This document shows, in pieces, positions 35,123 through 45,054 of a DNA stretch of 64,000 nucleotides. A model generated the notes under the pieces. That model did no database searches, had not been told where the DNA came from, and worked only from the letters and a program-made list of their open reading frames with translations. Each line of letters starts with the position of its first letter. The first letter of the stretch is position 1. The position numbers and the translations under genes are program-made. The stretch spans positions 1,313,501-1,377,500 of the forward strand of contig NZ_CP041767.1 in assembly GCF_022026395.1 (NCBI RefSeq), given 5' to 3'. The DNA is from Brevibacillus brevis. GTDB taxonomy: Bacteria; Bacillota; Bacilli; Brevibacillales; Brevibacillaceae.

Positions 35123-35133
35123 TAGGTAACTAG
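35123..35133. promoter_or_regulatory. Operator-like motif TAGGTAACTAG, site 2
   Basis: Second copy of the motif at 34401-34411, just downstream of TTGACA at 35093 and before the Crp/Fnr start. Confidence 0.55.
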
Positions 35134-35158
35134 GTATGCGGTGTGGAGAGGATGTATC

Positions 35159-35767
35159 ATGAGTGAGCAAATCGTTCTAGCCAAGAAAACGGTGTTTCAG
35201 ACACCGACGGACACTCGAATGGGCATTTTTTTCATTCAAAAGGGACTTCTGCGTCTCTCTCGGTTAAACGAGGATGGAAAATCCTTTACCGTGGGATTGC
35301 TGGGACCCGGAGCTGTTTTTGGCGAGATTGGGGAAATGGTGCTGGGGTCACGTGCTGTGTACATTGAAGCGATGCAAAAAACGACCCTTACTCATTGGAG
35401 TGCGACTCGGATGGAAAAAATGCTGCAAGCATGTCCACCACGCTTGAAAGAAATGATGTACCAGTTGTCAAAACGATTGGGCGAACAAGAGGAGCGGATG
35501 GAAAAGCTGGCCTTGGAATCGGTCAGGGATCGCGTGTTGCATCTGTTGGTTCAGTTATGTCAGCGGTTCGGAAAAGCAGAGGGGCCGTTTTGGAAATTGA
35601 CCGTATCTCTCTCCCACCAGGAGATTGCCAACATGGTAGGGGCGACCAGAGAAACTGTTTCATTAGCATTAGCGAGTTTGGTCGATGAGGGAATGGTGTT
35701 GGTGTCCCGCATGTCGATTGCGGTACATGCCTCGAGAATGGTTGATAAAAAAAGAGAATGCAAGTAA
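35159..35767 (+). CDS. Crp/Fnr family transcriptional regulator
   Basis: 202 aa from ATG 35159 (GGAGAGGA upstream). Cyclic-nucleotide-binding-like jelly roll (GIFFIQKGLLRLSRLNEDGKSFTVGLLGPGAVFGEIG), long dimer helix, then Crp-type HTH (LSHQEIANMVGATRETVSLALASLVDEGMV). The cAMP-contact residues of classic Crp are not all visible, and there is no N-terminal Cys cluster for an Fe-S site as in Fnr, so the signal is unknown. Preceded by the operator-like motif shared with the GntR/HPP region. The gene after it belongs to a separate, riboswitch-controlled unit. Confidence 0.9.
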   Translation: MSEQIVLAKKTVFQTPTDTRMGIFFIQKGLLRLSRLNEDGKSFTVGLLGPGAVFGEIGEMVLGSRAVYIEAMQKTTLTHWSATRMEKMLQACPPRLKEMMYQLSKRLGEQEERMEKLALESVRDRVLHLLVQLCQRFGKAEGPFWKLTVSLSHQEIANMVGATRETVSLALASLVDEGMVLVSRMSIAVHASRMVDKKRECK

Positions 35768-35788
35768 AATGATTGAATGCTCAAAACG

Positions 35789-35831
35789 GGCCGCGGTTCG
35801 TAAACTCCCGCGTTATCAAAACTAGGAGGAA
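35789..35831 (+). promoter_or_regulatory. preQ1-I riboswitch
   Basis: CCGCGGTTCGTAAACTCCCGCG forms the small P1 stem and loop, followed by the A-rich TTATCAAAAC tail and CTAGGAGG. This matches the H-type pseudoknot of class I preQ1 riboswitches, including the closing GGAGG segment that is also the ribosome-binding site, so translational control is expected. It sits directly before a queuosine-precursor transporter, the typical target. Confidence 0.85.
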
Positions 35832-35836
35832 ATCAT

Positions 35837-36517
35837 ATGTTTAATTTTTGGATCGGAGTGCTGTTTGCTCTGGTGAACTTCGGGCTGTTCCTGCTCTGCT
35901 ACCGATTGTTCGGCAGAATGGGACTGTACGCGTGGATCGGGATGGCAACCGTGCTGGCCAACATCCAAGTGGTCAAAACGATCGAAATGTTCGGCTTGGT
36001 CATGACGCTCGGCAATACGATTTATGCTTCTATTTATTTGGTAAGCGATCTATTGAACGAGAAGTATGGGGAAAGAGAAGCGAAAAAAGCCGTATGGTTC
36101 GGCTTCTTTACCTTAATTGCGGCAACGATCATCATGCAACTCGTGCTGGTGTTTGAACCACAGGAAACAGATATTGCCCAAGGTTCCTTAGAGACGATTT
36201 TTGGCTTGATGCCAAGAGTTGCATTGGGTAGCTTGTGTGCGTATTTTGTCAGCCAGTTTGTCGACGTGAAAATCTATTCGTGGTTGAAGAAAAAATGTCC
36301 GGGCCCAAATCAGCTCTGGATTCGCAATAATGGAAGCACGCTCTTTAGTCAGTTGCTTGACTCGGTTACCTTTTGTACGATTGCCTTTTTGGGAGAATTC
36401 CCGATGGATGTTTGGTGGCAAATCCTGTTGACCACCTACCTGATCAAGTTTGTCGTATCGGCAGCTTCGACGCCGGCTCTTTATATCGCACGTAGTATGA
36501 AAGTGGACGAAAGCTAA
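35837..36517 (+). CDS. Queuosine precursor transporter (YhhQ/VUT family)
   Basis: 226-aa membrane protein with about six helices of the VUT_1/YhhQ family, which imports preQ0, preQ1 or queuine for tRNA queuosine modification. Family blocks: KTIEMFGLVMTLGNTIYASIYLVSDLLNEKYGEREAKKAVW and, near the C-terminus, RNNGSTLFSQLLDSVTF. The preQ1-I riboswitch overlaps its ribosome-binding site, supporting the substrate independently. Single-gene unit ending at a strong terminator. Confidence 0.95.
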   Translation: MFNFWIGVLFALVNFGLFLLCYRLFGRMGLYAWIGMATVLANIQVVKTIEMFGLVMTLGNTIYASIYLVSDLLNEKYGEREAKKAVWFGFFTLIAATIIMQLVLVFEPQETDIAQGSLETIFGLMPRVALGSLCAYFVSQFVDVKIYSWLKKKCPGPNQLWIRNNGSTLFSQLLDSVTFCTIAFLGEFPMDVWWQILLTTYLIKFVVSAASTPALYIARSMKVDES

Positions 36518-36531
36518 TTGACAAAAACACG

Positions 36532-36572
36532 GAAAAACCGCCAAGGACGATGAAACTTGGCGGTTTTTGTTT
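36532..36572 (+). terminator. Terminator after queuosine transporter
   Basis: AAAACCGCCAAG ... CTTGGCGGTTTT stem followed by TGTTTTT. Confidence 0.88.
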
Positions 36573-36599
36573 TTCCATGTTTAGAAGGATTATACAAAC

Positions 36600-36627
36600 T
36601 TTACATCAAATTTACATAAGATTCAGG
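36600..36627 (+). promoter_or_regulatory. Pho-box-like direct repeats
   Basis: TTTACA (36600), N5, TTTACA (36611), N5, TTCAGG (36622): direct repeats with an 11-bp period, as in Bacillus PhoP boxes (TTWACA-N5). About 60-90 bp before the start of a secreted nuclease, which would suit phosphate-starvation control. Confidence 0.5.
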
Positions 36628-36688
36628 TTATACGTTTACCATCTTATAGTAATTACTTCCGAATGATGTGAGGAGGAATGATGCGAGA

Positions 36689-39600
36689 ATGTTGAAAAAA
36701 AGAGGGATTACTTCCAGATGGCCAAAGTTGGCGTTAATAGCCGCGGTCATGATGGGAACTGTTTTACCGACCGGGTGGATACCACAGGCAAAAGCCGAGC
36801 GGGCTGATCATGTGGTGATCAGTGAGGTGTATGGGGGTGGGGGGAATTCAGGTGCCCATTACAAGAATGACTTCATTGAATTGTATAACCCGACAGACAC
36901 GGCTGTTTCGCTAGTAGGGTGGTCAGTTCAGTATGCTTCTGCTACGGGTGAGAAATGGCAGGCAACTAATTTGACTGGAAGCATTGCCCCCGATGGATTT
37001 TATTTGATTCAGCAAGCGGCAGGACAAGGTGGAGGGACAGAACTCTCTTCTCCTGATGATACTGGAAAGACTGATTTGTCAGGTACGAAAGGGAAAGTCG
37101 CTCTCGTCAGCCATACAACACCTTTAACTGGAACAGATGTATCCTCACAAGCAGGTGTTGCTGATATGGTTGGATTTGGTGATGCCAATTCATCTGAGGG
37201 CAACTCACCAGCACCAGCTCCCTCGAATACGACCAGTGCCCAACGCATTAGCGACGCCAGCGGCATTGTGCCGAACGGAGGAAATGGCTGGGATACCAAT
37301 AACAACGGCAACGATTTTATTACAGGGGCACCTACCCCGAAAAACACCCAAAGCCCGGTAGAACCGCCGCTACCAACAGATGTGACCGAAAAGCCGAATG
37401 CCACAGAACTCATTTTTGATCATACGGATCCTATCCAAGCAACAATTCGCGGCTATGTCGGTCAAGGGCGGACTATTAAGGTTTATGCGAGTCAGCCTAC
37501 CGGAACAGGTAACGACACTCCTTTGGCACAGCAAGATTCGGATGCTTCCGGACTGATCGACCTGACTTTTACCAATCCCGATCCAAATGCACAGGGAGTC
37601 TATCTCACGGCAATGGAAGGCAGCAAGAAGGAAAGCGCGAGCATTGAGCTGAGGCCAGCGGTAGCAAGCCCAGCTATGATCCAGGATAAAGTCAGCCTGC
37701 AAGCATTGAACGGTGTGGGCGAGCTGCGTGGAGAAGCAGGTGCGGCAGCAGGGAATGCGATACTGCGTGCATACGATCCACAAAAACAACCGCTAATGCT
37801 TAGTAACAAAGAAACTGGAACGGCACAGGCAAATGGGTCATTTTCCTTTACGATTCCAAACATCGACCAGTTGGATCATATCCTCGTAACGCAGCAAACA
37901 GTTGGGGCATATGGCAAGTCGTTTGAGAGCCCGGAAGTTAGCGTCACCAAGTCAGCCGTAGGTTTGACGACGATTGCTGAAGCAAGAAAAACCCCGGTTG
38001 GGACGAACGTGATTGTCGTCGGAACGGTGACCGCGATGTTTGAAGCGGGCGGACAAAACAACGTGTACTTCCAAGATGAGACGGCAGGACTCGTACTTCG
38101 TGCGCCAGGGCTGACTGGCAAAGTTGAGGTAGGAGACAAGATCCGAGCTACCGGAAAAATGAATGATTATTATGGACTTGCTCAACTCGAAGCACTCACC
38201 AATAACGTGGAAATCGTGCAAAAGCAAGCAGGTGTGCCTAACCCGCAAGTTGTGACTTCCACTGATTTTGCAACTGCTACAGGAGAGGCATTGGAAGGCA
38301 AACTGGTAACCGTGAAGGTGGTTACTGTCAAATCAGTATCAAGCGGCAACTATACGCTGGAGGATCAGCACGGTACGTTTGTGTCTCGACCGGATGCCTC
38401 TCTTCTGCTACCAGTGAACAAGAGCTATGCAGCTATTACAGGCGTGGTGAACTACGACCGCAATGTATACAAGCTGGTGCCGCGCACTGTTGCCGATCTT
38501 GTCGAGGACGAGAATAAAGTCCCGATGGTCACAGCGAGCCCAGCTGGTCCTATGGTGACAAAAGGAACAAATGTCACGCTCACAACGACGATGGCTGACG
38601 CTACGATCTTCTATACGGTAGATGGTTCAACGCCCGGCAGAGGAAGCATCAAGTATACGGGACCGATCCAGATTGATACGGATACGACACTTTCAGCCAT
38701 AGCCGTCAAGGATGGTTACACAGACAGCAATATAGCGACCTTCCGCTATGTGATTCAAAAAGATAACATTCGTATCCATGACATTCAAGGAACCTCGCAC
38801 CGCTCACCGATGACGGATGGAACGGTGACCAATATTCCAGGAATCGTCACGGCTATCGTCAAAAGCGGCAGTAATGTACAAGGCTTTTATATGCAAGACC
38901 CGCAACCGGACGCAGACCCATTTACCTCTGAAGGCATTTACGTTTACGAGCCAAAAGCAGCGGTCGCCCCTGGCGATGAAGTAACTGTGAGTGGTACCGT
39001 CAAGGAATATGTACCATCGAACAGGGCGGGTACAGACCTCACTCAAACGCAAATTGATGCAACCTCGTACGCCGTTGTAAATCCAGCAAAGGGACTCCCA
39101 GACCCACTCATCTTGGGCAAAGACAACTACGAATATCCGAAAGGAATTATCGACAACGACAGTCTCGGCAAATTCGATCCAGACCAAGACGGCATCGACT
39201 TCTGGGAAAGCCTCGAAGGCATGCTGGTACAAATCGAAAATCCAATCGTGGTTGGCGAAACCAAGACGTTTACCAATCCACGCGCAACGGAGTTTGTCGT
39301 CATCGATGATCAAGCCCATCCGAATCAGCCACGTACGCCAGCCGGCGGAGTGGTGCTGGAAGCCAATGATTTTCACCCTGAGCGCATCACGGTATCGGAC
39401 AAACTCGAATCGATTACCGGAGAAGTAAAAGTCGGCGACAAATTTGACGGCCCGCTGGTAGGTATCATTGATTACAGCTTTGCGAACTACAAGCTGTTCC
39501 ATACACGAGCGTTTACGGTACAGCCAAGCCATTATGAGCAGCCAGTGACAAGTATTTCCCCAAAAGAAGACAAGCTGACAATCGCTTCGTACAACATCGA

Positions 39601-42178
39601 GAATTTCTCGGCAAAAACCGATTCTGCCAAAATCAATCGCATCGCCGAGACGATTGTAGACAACATGAAAGCGCCGGATATTGTCGGAGTGGTGGAAATG
39701 CAGGACGATAATGGCCCGACGGACAATGGGCAAACAGATGCTACGCAGTCTGCGGACGCATTGATCAAAGCAATAGCAAACAAAAACGGACCGACTTACC
39801 GATACATCGATATTGCACCACAGAACAATCAGGATGGTGGACAGCCAGGAGGAAACATCCGTGTCGGCTTCTTCTACAACCCAGAACGGGTACAGCTGGC
39901 AGCAGGAACGCCAGGTGGTGCGACTGATGCGGTGCAAATCGAGACACGAGATGGTATAGCGCATTTGTCACACAATCCAGGACGGGTAGATCCGACCAAC
40001 GCGGCGTTTGCTTCGAGCCGTAAGCCACTGGCAGCAGAGTTCATTTTCCAGGGCGAGCCAGTCATTGTCATAGCCAACCATTTCAACTCCAAGGGTGGAG
40101 ATCAAGCGCTGTTTGGAAAAGATCAGCCGCCACAGCTGGTGAGTGAAGTACAGCGCATGAAAATTGCCCGTGTGCTAAATAACTTTGTAAAAGAAATCCA
40201 TGCAGCGGAAGCGAAAGCAAATGTTGTGGTGCTGGGCGATCTCAACGATTTCCCGTTTTCGAATCCGGTGCAGGAATTGGCAGATGGCGTTTTGACCAAT
40301 ATGGTCGAGAAACTGCCGAAGGGTGAGCAGTATACGTACGTGTACCAAGGGAACTCCCAAGTCTTGGATCAAATTTTGGTCAGCAACCACTTGAAGGATG
40401 ACACAAAGGTTGACATCGTTCACATCAACGCTGGCTTGACCGAGAGCGAGGGACGTGTGAGTGATCATAATCCCGTCCTTGTCCAACTGGACTTGAAGGA
40501 TCGTGGTACGCCGGAAAAAACAGCACAAGAAGTCGCGGAAAGCATTACGCAGCTCACACAGCCCGCAGCGGGTGAGACCCGTTTGAAGCTGCCAGAAGTA
40601 CCTACAGGCTTTACTATCACGATCAAGTCGTCTAGTGATCCAGCAGTCATTGCGCTGGATGGCAAAATCACGCCGACATATCGCCAGACGAATGTAGACC
40701 TAGTTTTGGAGGTCACGCGAGCATCTGATCAATCTACAGCAGAAACGAAAGTATTGACCGTACAGGTTCCAGCCAAGCCGGATTCACCACCGCCAGTTAC
40801 GCCGCCGGACAGAACACCGACACCAGACTCGCAGCGTGAGTTGAACAAGCAAGCAGCTCAAGTGATCTCCTCAAGTAACGGGGAGAACGCCATTTTGGGT
40901 CAGGTGGATCAAGTACTCAGCCATTTGGAAAAACTTCTGGATGCCAAGCAATGGACGCCGACGGAGAAATGGGAGACAGTCACGGATACGATCACGACTG
41001 TACTCGAGGCAGTAACCGAGCAGGCTGAGCGAGGAATTATCAGTGAAGAGACACTCCAAGATGTGACGAAGAGCTTTTTGGACAAAGCATTTGACCCGCT
41101 CACTGAAGATGGCATCGAGGATGAAGAGATTGCCCGCCTGGCACTTGCCTCTTTGACGAGTTTGGCGAAAACAGCGCTGGAGCCGCTCGATGAAAAGGAT
41201 ATTTCCAAAGAGGTAGCCAAGCATGTCCGAACATTGGCAGGAGAGCTCTTGAAAAAGCTTGGCACTGTCGTCATAGAAGATGGGGATGAAATCAAGGCAG
41301 ATGACGAACAAGTAGATGAGCTTCTGGACGTACTCGGGGAATTCATGAAGGCAATCGAGTCCGTGAAAGAAAAGATCGGCTTTGCTCCTGTGCTGTTCGT
41401 TCAGGTGAAAGAAGGCGATGACGATGCGAGCGACACGCGTTCTCGCAAGGGAGAATCCGCTGATCCGACGGTGACCCTGGAACAGCAACTCGTTGAACAA
41501 TTAAAGGAAAAAGAGGTAGGCATTCGCGTAACCTTGGACAGCGAAGCATGGGTTGAGGTGCCTGGCACATATTTTGCCGCTCAGCGTGCAAGAGAATTTG
41601 CCCTCGCTCTGACACAAGCAAACGGGAACGGGTGGAAAGGTGTGCCGAACCCTGGCGAAGCGTATCAATTGCAAGTGTGGAGCAACGGTAAAAAAGTGAC
41701 AAATCTCGGCAAAACAGGCTTTACACTTGGTCTGCCAGTCGCCGAGGACGCAAGCGAAAAGCTCCAGGCGTATTCGTACCGTAGCAATATGTGGAGAGCA
41801 GCTACTGGACTCAAGGGTAAAGCGATCCAGGTGACGAAGGAAGATGATTTGGGTAGCTTTACAGTAACAACGGCGGCAACTTATGTCGTCGGAGAGAGTG
41901 CCCTGAAAAGGATCGAGATCGAGCCGAAATCTCTCAAGCTAGCCCAAGGAGAGGAAGCACAACTCAAGGTGAAGGCGATCCTCGGTAATGATGCAGAAGA
42001 GGACGTTACCGAAGCAGCGGGTATCGAGTTCACATCAAGCAAGCCCGAACAGGTAGAGGTGGATGAGTCTGGACGTATTCTTGTCTTGGATGATGCCAAA
42101 CCAGGGACAAGAGTGACCATCACGATCAGCTACGCTGGCAAGACAGCGAAGGTAACTGTCACGGTTAAGAGCAATTGA
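36689..42178 (+). CDS. Giant secreted multidomain endonuclease/exonuclease/phosphatase-family nuclease
   Basis: 1829 aa from ATG 36689; AGGAGGA lies 11 bases upstream. Signal peptide to about residue 37 (IPQAKA). Then a lamin-tail domain (about 40-165), Ig-like and OB-fold domains (about 390-490; VGTVTAMFEAGGQNNVYFQDETAG), a chitobiase-type fold (about 620-680), a second OB domain, and the EEP/ExeM-NucH-like catalytic domain (about 955-1265) with ASYNIENF, GVVEMQD, NHFNSKGGD, VVLGDLNDFP and SDHNPV, giving the His, Asp and Asn set. After it come an Ig-like domain, a Pro-rich linker, a 200-residue helical region and a C-terminal Big-type domain. Probably degrades extracellular DNA; the Pho-box-like repeats suggest phosphate scavenging. 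Confidence 0.9.
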   Translation: MLKKRGITSRWPKLALIAAVMMGTVLPTGWIPQAKAERADHVVISEVYGGGGNSGAHYKNDFIELYNPTDTAVSLVGWSVQYASATGEKWQATNLTGSIAPDGFYLIQQAAGQGGGTELSSPDDTGKTDLSGTKGKVALVSHTTPLTGTDVSSQAGVADMVGFGDANSSEGNSPAPAPSNTTSAQRISDASGIVPNGGNGWDTNNNGNDFITGAPTPKNTQSPVEPPLPTDVTEKPNATELIFDHTDPIQATIRGYVGQGRTIKVYASQPTGTGNDTPLAQQDSDASGLIDLTFTNPDPNAQGVYLTAMEGSKKESASIELRPAVASPAMIQDKVSLQALNGVGELRGEAGAAAGNAILRAYDPQKQPLMLSNKETGTAQANGSFSFTIPNIDQLDHILVTQQTVGAYGKSFESPEVSVTKSAVGLTTIAEARKTPVGTNVIVVGTVTAMFEAGGQNNVYFQDETAGLVLRAPGLTGKVEVGDKIRATGKMNDYYGLAQLEALTNNVEIVQKQAGVPNPQVVTSTDFATATGEALEGKLVTVKVVTVKSVSSGNYTLEDQHGTFVSRPDASLLLPVNKSYAAITGVVNYDRNVYKLVPRTVADLVEDENKVPMVTASPAGPMVTKGTNVTLTTTMADATIFYTVDGSTPGRGSIKYTGPIQIDTDTTLSAIAVKDGYTDSNIATFRYVIQKDNIRIHDIQGTSHRSPMTDGTVTNIPGIVTAIVKSGSNVQGFYMQDPQPDADPFTSEGIYVYEPKAAVAPGDEVTVSGTVKEYVPSNRAGTDLTQTQIDATSYAVVNPAKGLPDPLILGKDNYEYPKGIIDNDSLGKFDPDQDGIDFWESLEGMLVQIENPIVVGETKTFTNPRATEFVVIDDQAHPNQPRTPAGGVVLEANDFHPERITVSDKLESITGEVKVGDKFDGPLVGIIDYSFANYKLFHTRAFTVQPSHYEQPVTSISPKEDKLTIASYNIENFSAKTDSAKINRIAETIVDNMKAPDIVGVVEMQDDNGPTDNGQTDATQSADALIKAIANKNGPTYRYIDIAPQNNQDGGQPGGNIRVGFFYNPERVQLAAGTPGGATDAVQIETRDGIAHLSHNPGRVDPTNAAFASSRKPLAAEFIFQGEPVIVIANHFNSKGGDQALFGKDQPPQLVSEVQRMKIARVLNNFVKEIHAAEAKANVVVLGDLNDFPFSNPVQELADGVLTNMVEKLPKGEQYTYVYQGNSQVLDQILVSNHLKDDTKVDIVHINAGLTESEGRVSDHNPVLVQLDLKDRGTPEKTAQEVAESITQLTQPAAGETRLKLPEVPTGFTITIKSSSDPAVIALDGKITPTYRQTNVDLVLEVTRASDQSTAETKVLTVQVPAKPDSPPPVTPPDRTPTPDSQRELNKQAAQVISSSNGENAILGQVDQVLSHLEKLLDAKQWTPTEKWETVTDTITTVLEAVTEQAERGIISEETLQDVTKSFLDKAFDPLTEDGIEDEEIARLALASLTSLAKTALEPLDEKDISKEVAKHVRTLAGELLKKLGTVVIEDGDEIKADDEQVDELLDVLGEFMKAIESVKEKIGFAPVLFVQVKEGDDDASDTRSRKGESADPTVTLEQQLVEQLKEKEVGIRVTLDSEAWVEVPGTYFAAQRAREFALALTQANGNGWKGVPNPGEAYQLQVWSNGKKVTNLGKTGFTLGLPVAEDASEKLQAYSYRSNMWRAATGLKGKAIQVTKEDDLGSFTVTTAATYVVGESALKRIEIEPKSLKLAQGEEAQLKVKAILGNDAEEDVTEAAGIEFTSSKPEQVEVDESGRILVLDDAKPGTRVTITISYAGKTAKVTVTVKSN

Positions 42179-42185
42179 CGAAAAG

Positions 42186-42223
42186 AAAACGGGTTGGGAG
42201 AAAGTTTCCCAGCCCGTTTTTTT
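42186..42223. terminator. Bidirectional terminator between nuclease and trpS
   Basis: AAACGGGTTGGGA ... TCCCAGCCCGTTT with TTTTTTT on the plus strand and TTTTCTTTT on the minus strand, serving both convergent genes. Confidence 0.85.
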
Positions 42224-42237
42224 GTTGTGCAAATGGA

Positions 42238-43419
<1,182 letters not shown>

Positions 43420-43439
43420 GAATGTCCGCTTAAATACAA

Positions 43440-43750
43440 AAAGGTTCATCCGCCCTGGACAGGGACGAATGAACCGTGGTGCCACCCTTGTTATTTCGCG
43501 CAAGGAATCATCCATACGCAAAATCTCTTTAATCCGTACCGTTTCTGTGTAAGACAGCTTGATACGGTGTCCATTGTAACGTACGGACGTAACGCCAAGG
43601 CCTACTGCCGCCATAAGGGCGGGTTCGGTTTGGAGCTCGGAAGCCCATTCATCATTTCCTTAACACTGATTCGCACCAACCATCAGCTCTCTGAAGTCTC
43701 GCAAAATGACTACTCTTCTTCCTCATTGCCATCAAATGATACCCTTTGAG
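43440..43750 (-). promoter_or_regulatory. T-box leader of trpS (tRNA-Trp specific)
   Basis: On the minus strand: a Stem I region with AGAGAGCTGATGGTTGGTGC, the specifier in GAATGGGC (TGG, complement at 43645-43647), the T-box core AAGGGTGGCACCACGG (complement about 43474-43492), and a terminator GGTTCATTCG ... CGGATGAACC followed by TTTTTG (about 43440-43478). Uncharged tRNA-Trp would favour the antiterminator and raise trpS expression. Confidence 0.9.
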
Positions 43751-43820
43751 CAAACATTTTACATAGAGCGGAAGGAAAAAGCAAGTGGGTCTTGACAAGA
43801 AAATCCAAAAGTTGTAAAAA

Positions 43821-43850
43821 TAACTCAAGAGTTATATAACTGACGAGTTA
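43821..43850. promoter_or_regulatory. Two TetR-operator-like palindromes
   Basis: TAACTCAAGAGTTA (43821-43834) and TAACTGACGAGTTA (43837-43850) are adjacent palindromes sharing TAACT/AGTTA arms, ending 18 bp before the TetR-family start. Probable autoregulatory sites. Confidence 0.65.
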
Positions 43851-43868
43851 CTTTTGGTGGGTGAGAAA

Positions 43869-44459
43869 ATGACCAATGACAAATTGTCAAAAGGAGAGCT
43901 GAGTCGCAGTCGGTTGCTTGCGGCCGCAGCTTCTGAGTTCGCGGCAAAAGGCTTTCATCGTACACGAGTGAGCGACATTGTGAAAGCAGCAGGTCTGACT
44001 CAGGCGTCTTTTTACCAGTATTTCGACAGCAAGGAAGGCTTGTATCAGCAGTTGACGGACACATTCGTCACCAAGCTGTGGGAATTGGCGAACAGCGGTC
44101 AAAAGGTAACGGCTTTGACGAAGGCAGATGTCTTCCATCAGGTACGGGAAAACTTGCTCGCCTTGTTCCGATTTTTTCAGGATCAGCCCGACTTGACCCG
44201 GATTGTGCTGTATCAGGCAGAAGAGGGCGAAGAGCTGCAGCGTAAGCTGGCTTCGATTGTTGCTGTCAACTTGCGACAAAATCAGACTGCTGGGCATGTT
44301 CGTGTCGAGTTGTCTGTGGAGGTAGCGGCTGAGGCAATGATCGCAGTTATAGACCGGATGACGGCGCGGTATTTGCTGACAGGAGAGAAAACAGCGGAGC
44401 AGCTTGCAGATGACGCGGTATCTTTTTTGGCATATGGAATTTTGCAGGCAAACGAATAG
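43869..44459 (+). CDS. TetR family transcriptional regulator
   Basis: 196 aa from ATG 43869 (GGTGGGTGAG upstream; a GTG 15 nt earlier is possible). N-terminal TetR HTH: RSRLLAAAASEFAAKGFHRTRVSDIVKAAGLTQASFYQYFDSKEGLYQQL. The C-terminal ligand domain is alpha-helical and not assignable to a drug or lipid class. Two palindromes lie in its promoter, suggesting self-repression. It forms an operon with the HXXEE gene 15 bp downstream, so the signal may relate to that protein. Confidence 0.92.
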   Translation: MTNDKLSKGELSRSRLLAAAASEFAAKGFHRTRVSDIVKAAGLTQASFYQYFDSKEGLYQQLTDTFVTKLWELANSGQKVTALTKADVFHQVRENLLALFRFFQDQPDLTRIVLYQAEEGEELQRKLASIVAVNLRQNQTAGHVRVELSVEVAAEAMIAVIDRMTARYLLTGEKTAEQLADDAVSFLAYGILQANE

Positions 44460-44474
44460 GGAGTGGGTGCTTGT

Positions 44475-45011
44475 ATGCTGGAGCTGTCCCATCTGATTTG
44501 GCTATTTTTAGTTGTTTTCATGTTTCATGATTTCGAGGAGATCGTGATGGTAGAAGGTTGGGTGCGAGCCAAGAAAGACATGATTAGACGGACTGTGCCA
44601 GAACGGCTTATGAAGATGCTGGAGCCGTCTCTTTCAATGAATACGGCGCAATTTGCTGTCGCAGTCTCCTGTATTTTCGCGGTTTTATCGGCAGCGGTCA
44701 TCCTGACTGTCACGACGCTTTCGGCTGGAACGTACCTTCCGTTTTTCCTTGTTTGTCTGCACGTGATGTTTCTCCATGTGTTCATGCATGTTGGTCATAC
44801 CGTTGTCCTTCGCACGTACACACCTGGTGTGGTGACGGCTGTGGCATTCGTTTTGCCGTATAGTTTATATACGTATGATCGATTGCTTGAGGCGGGGCTT
44901 GTGACGTGGCCGTTGCTATGGAGCACATTGCCGTTCAGCTTGCTGATCATACCTGTTTTGTACGTGGCACACCGGCTTGGGGAGGCAGCAGGTAAAATGA
45001 TCCCCCGATGA
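44475..45011 (+). CDS. HXXEE domain membrane protein
   Basis: 178 aa from ATG 44475, with AGGGAGTGGG upstream. Five predicted helices. The name-giving motif HDFEE is at residues 20-24 and a second conserved histidine group (FLHVFMHVGH) follows in the middle. Function of the family is unknown; the His/Glu set within membrane helices suggests metal binding or catalysis. Cotranscribed with the TetR-family regulator. Confidence 0.85.
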   Translation: MLELSHLIWLFLVVFMFHDFEEIVMVEGWVRAKKDMIRRTVPERLMKMLEPSLSMNTAQFAVAVSCIFAVLSAAVILTVTTLSAGTYLPFFLVCLHVMFLHVFMHVGHTVVLRTYTPGVVTAVAFVLPYSLYTYDRLLEAGLVTWPLLWSTLPFSLLIIPVLYVAHRLGEAAGKMIPR

Positions 45012-45054
45012 GAAAAAGAAAGGGAGTATGTTATCCTAGTAGGAGAAGATTGGT

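Noticed and set aside
38804..39964. 386-aa minus-strand open frame inside the nuclease gene
   Set aside because: Antisense shadow of a strongly coding region, with no ribosome-binding site or family features.
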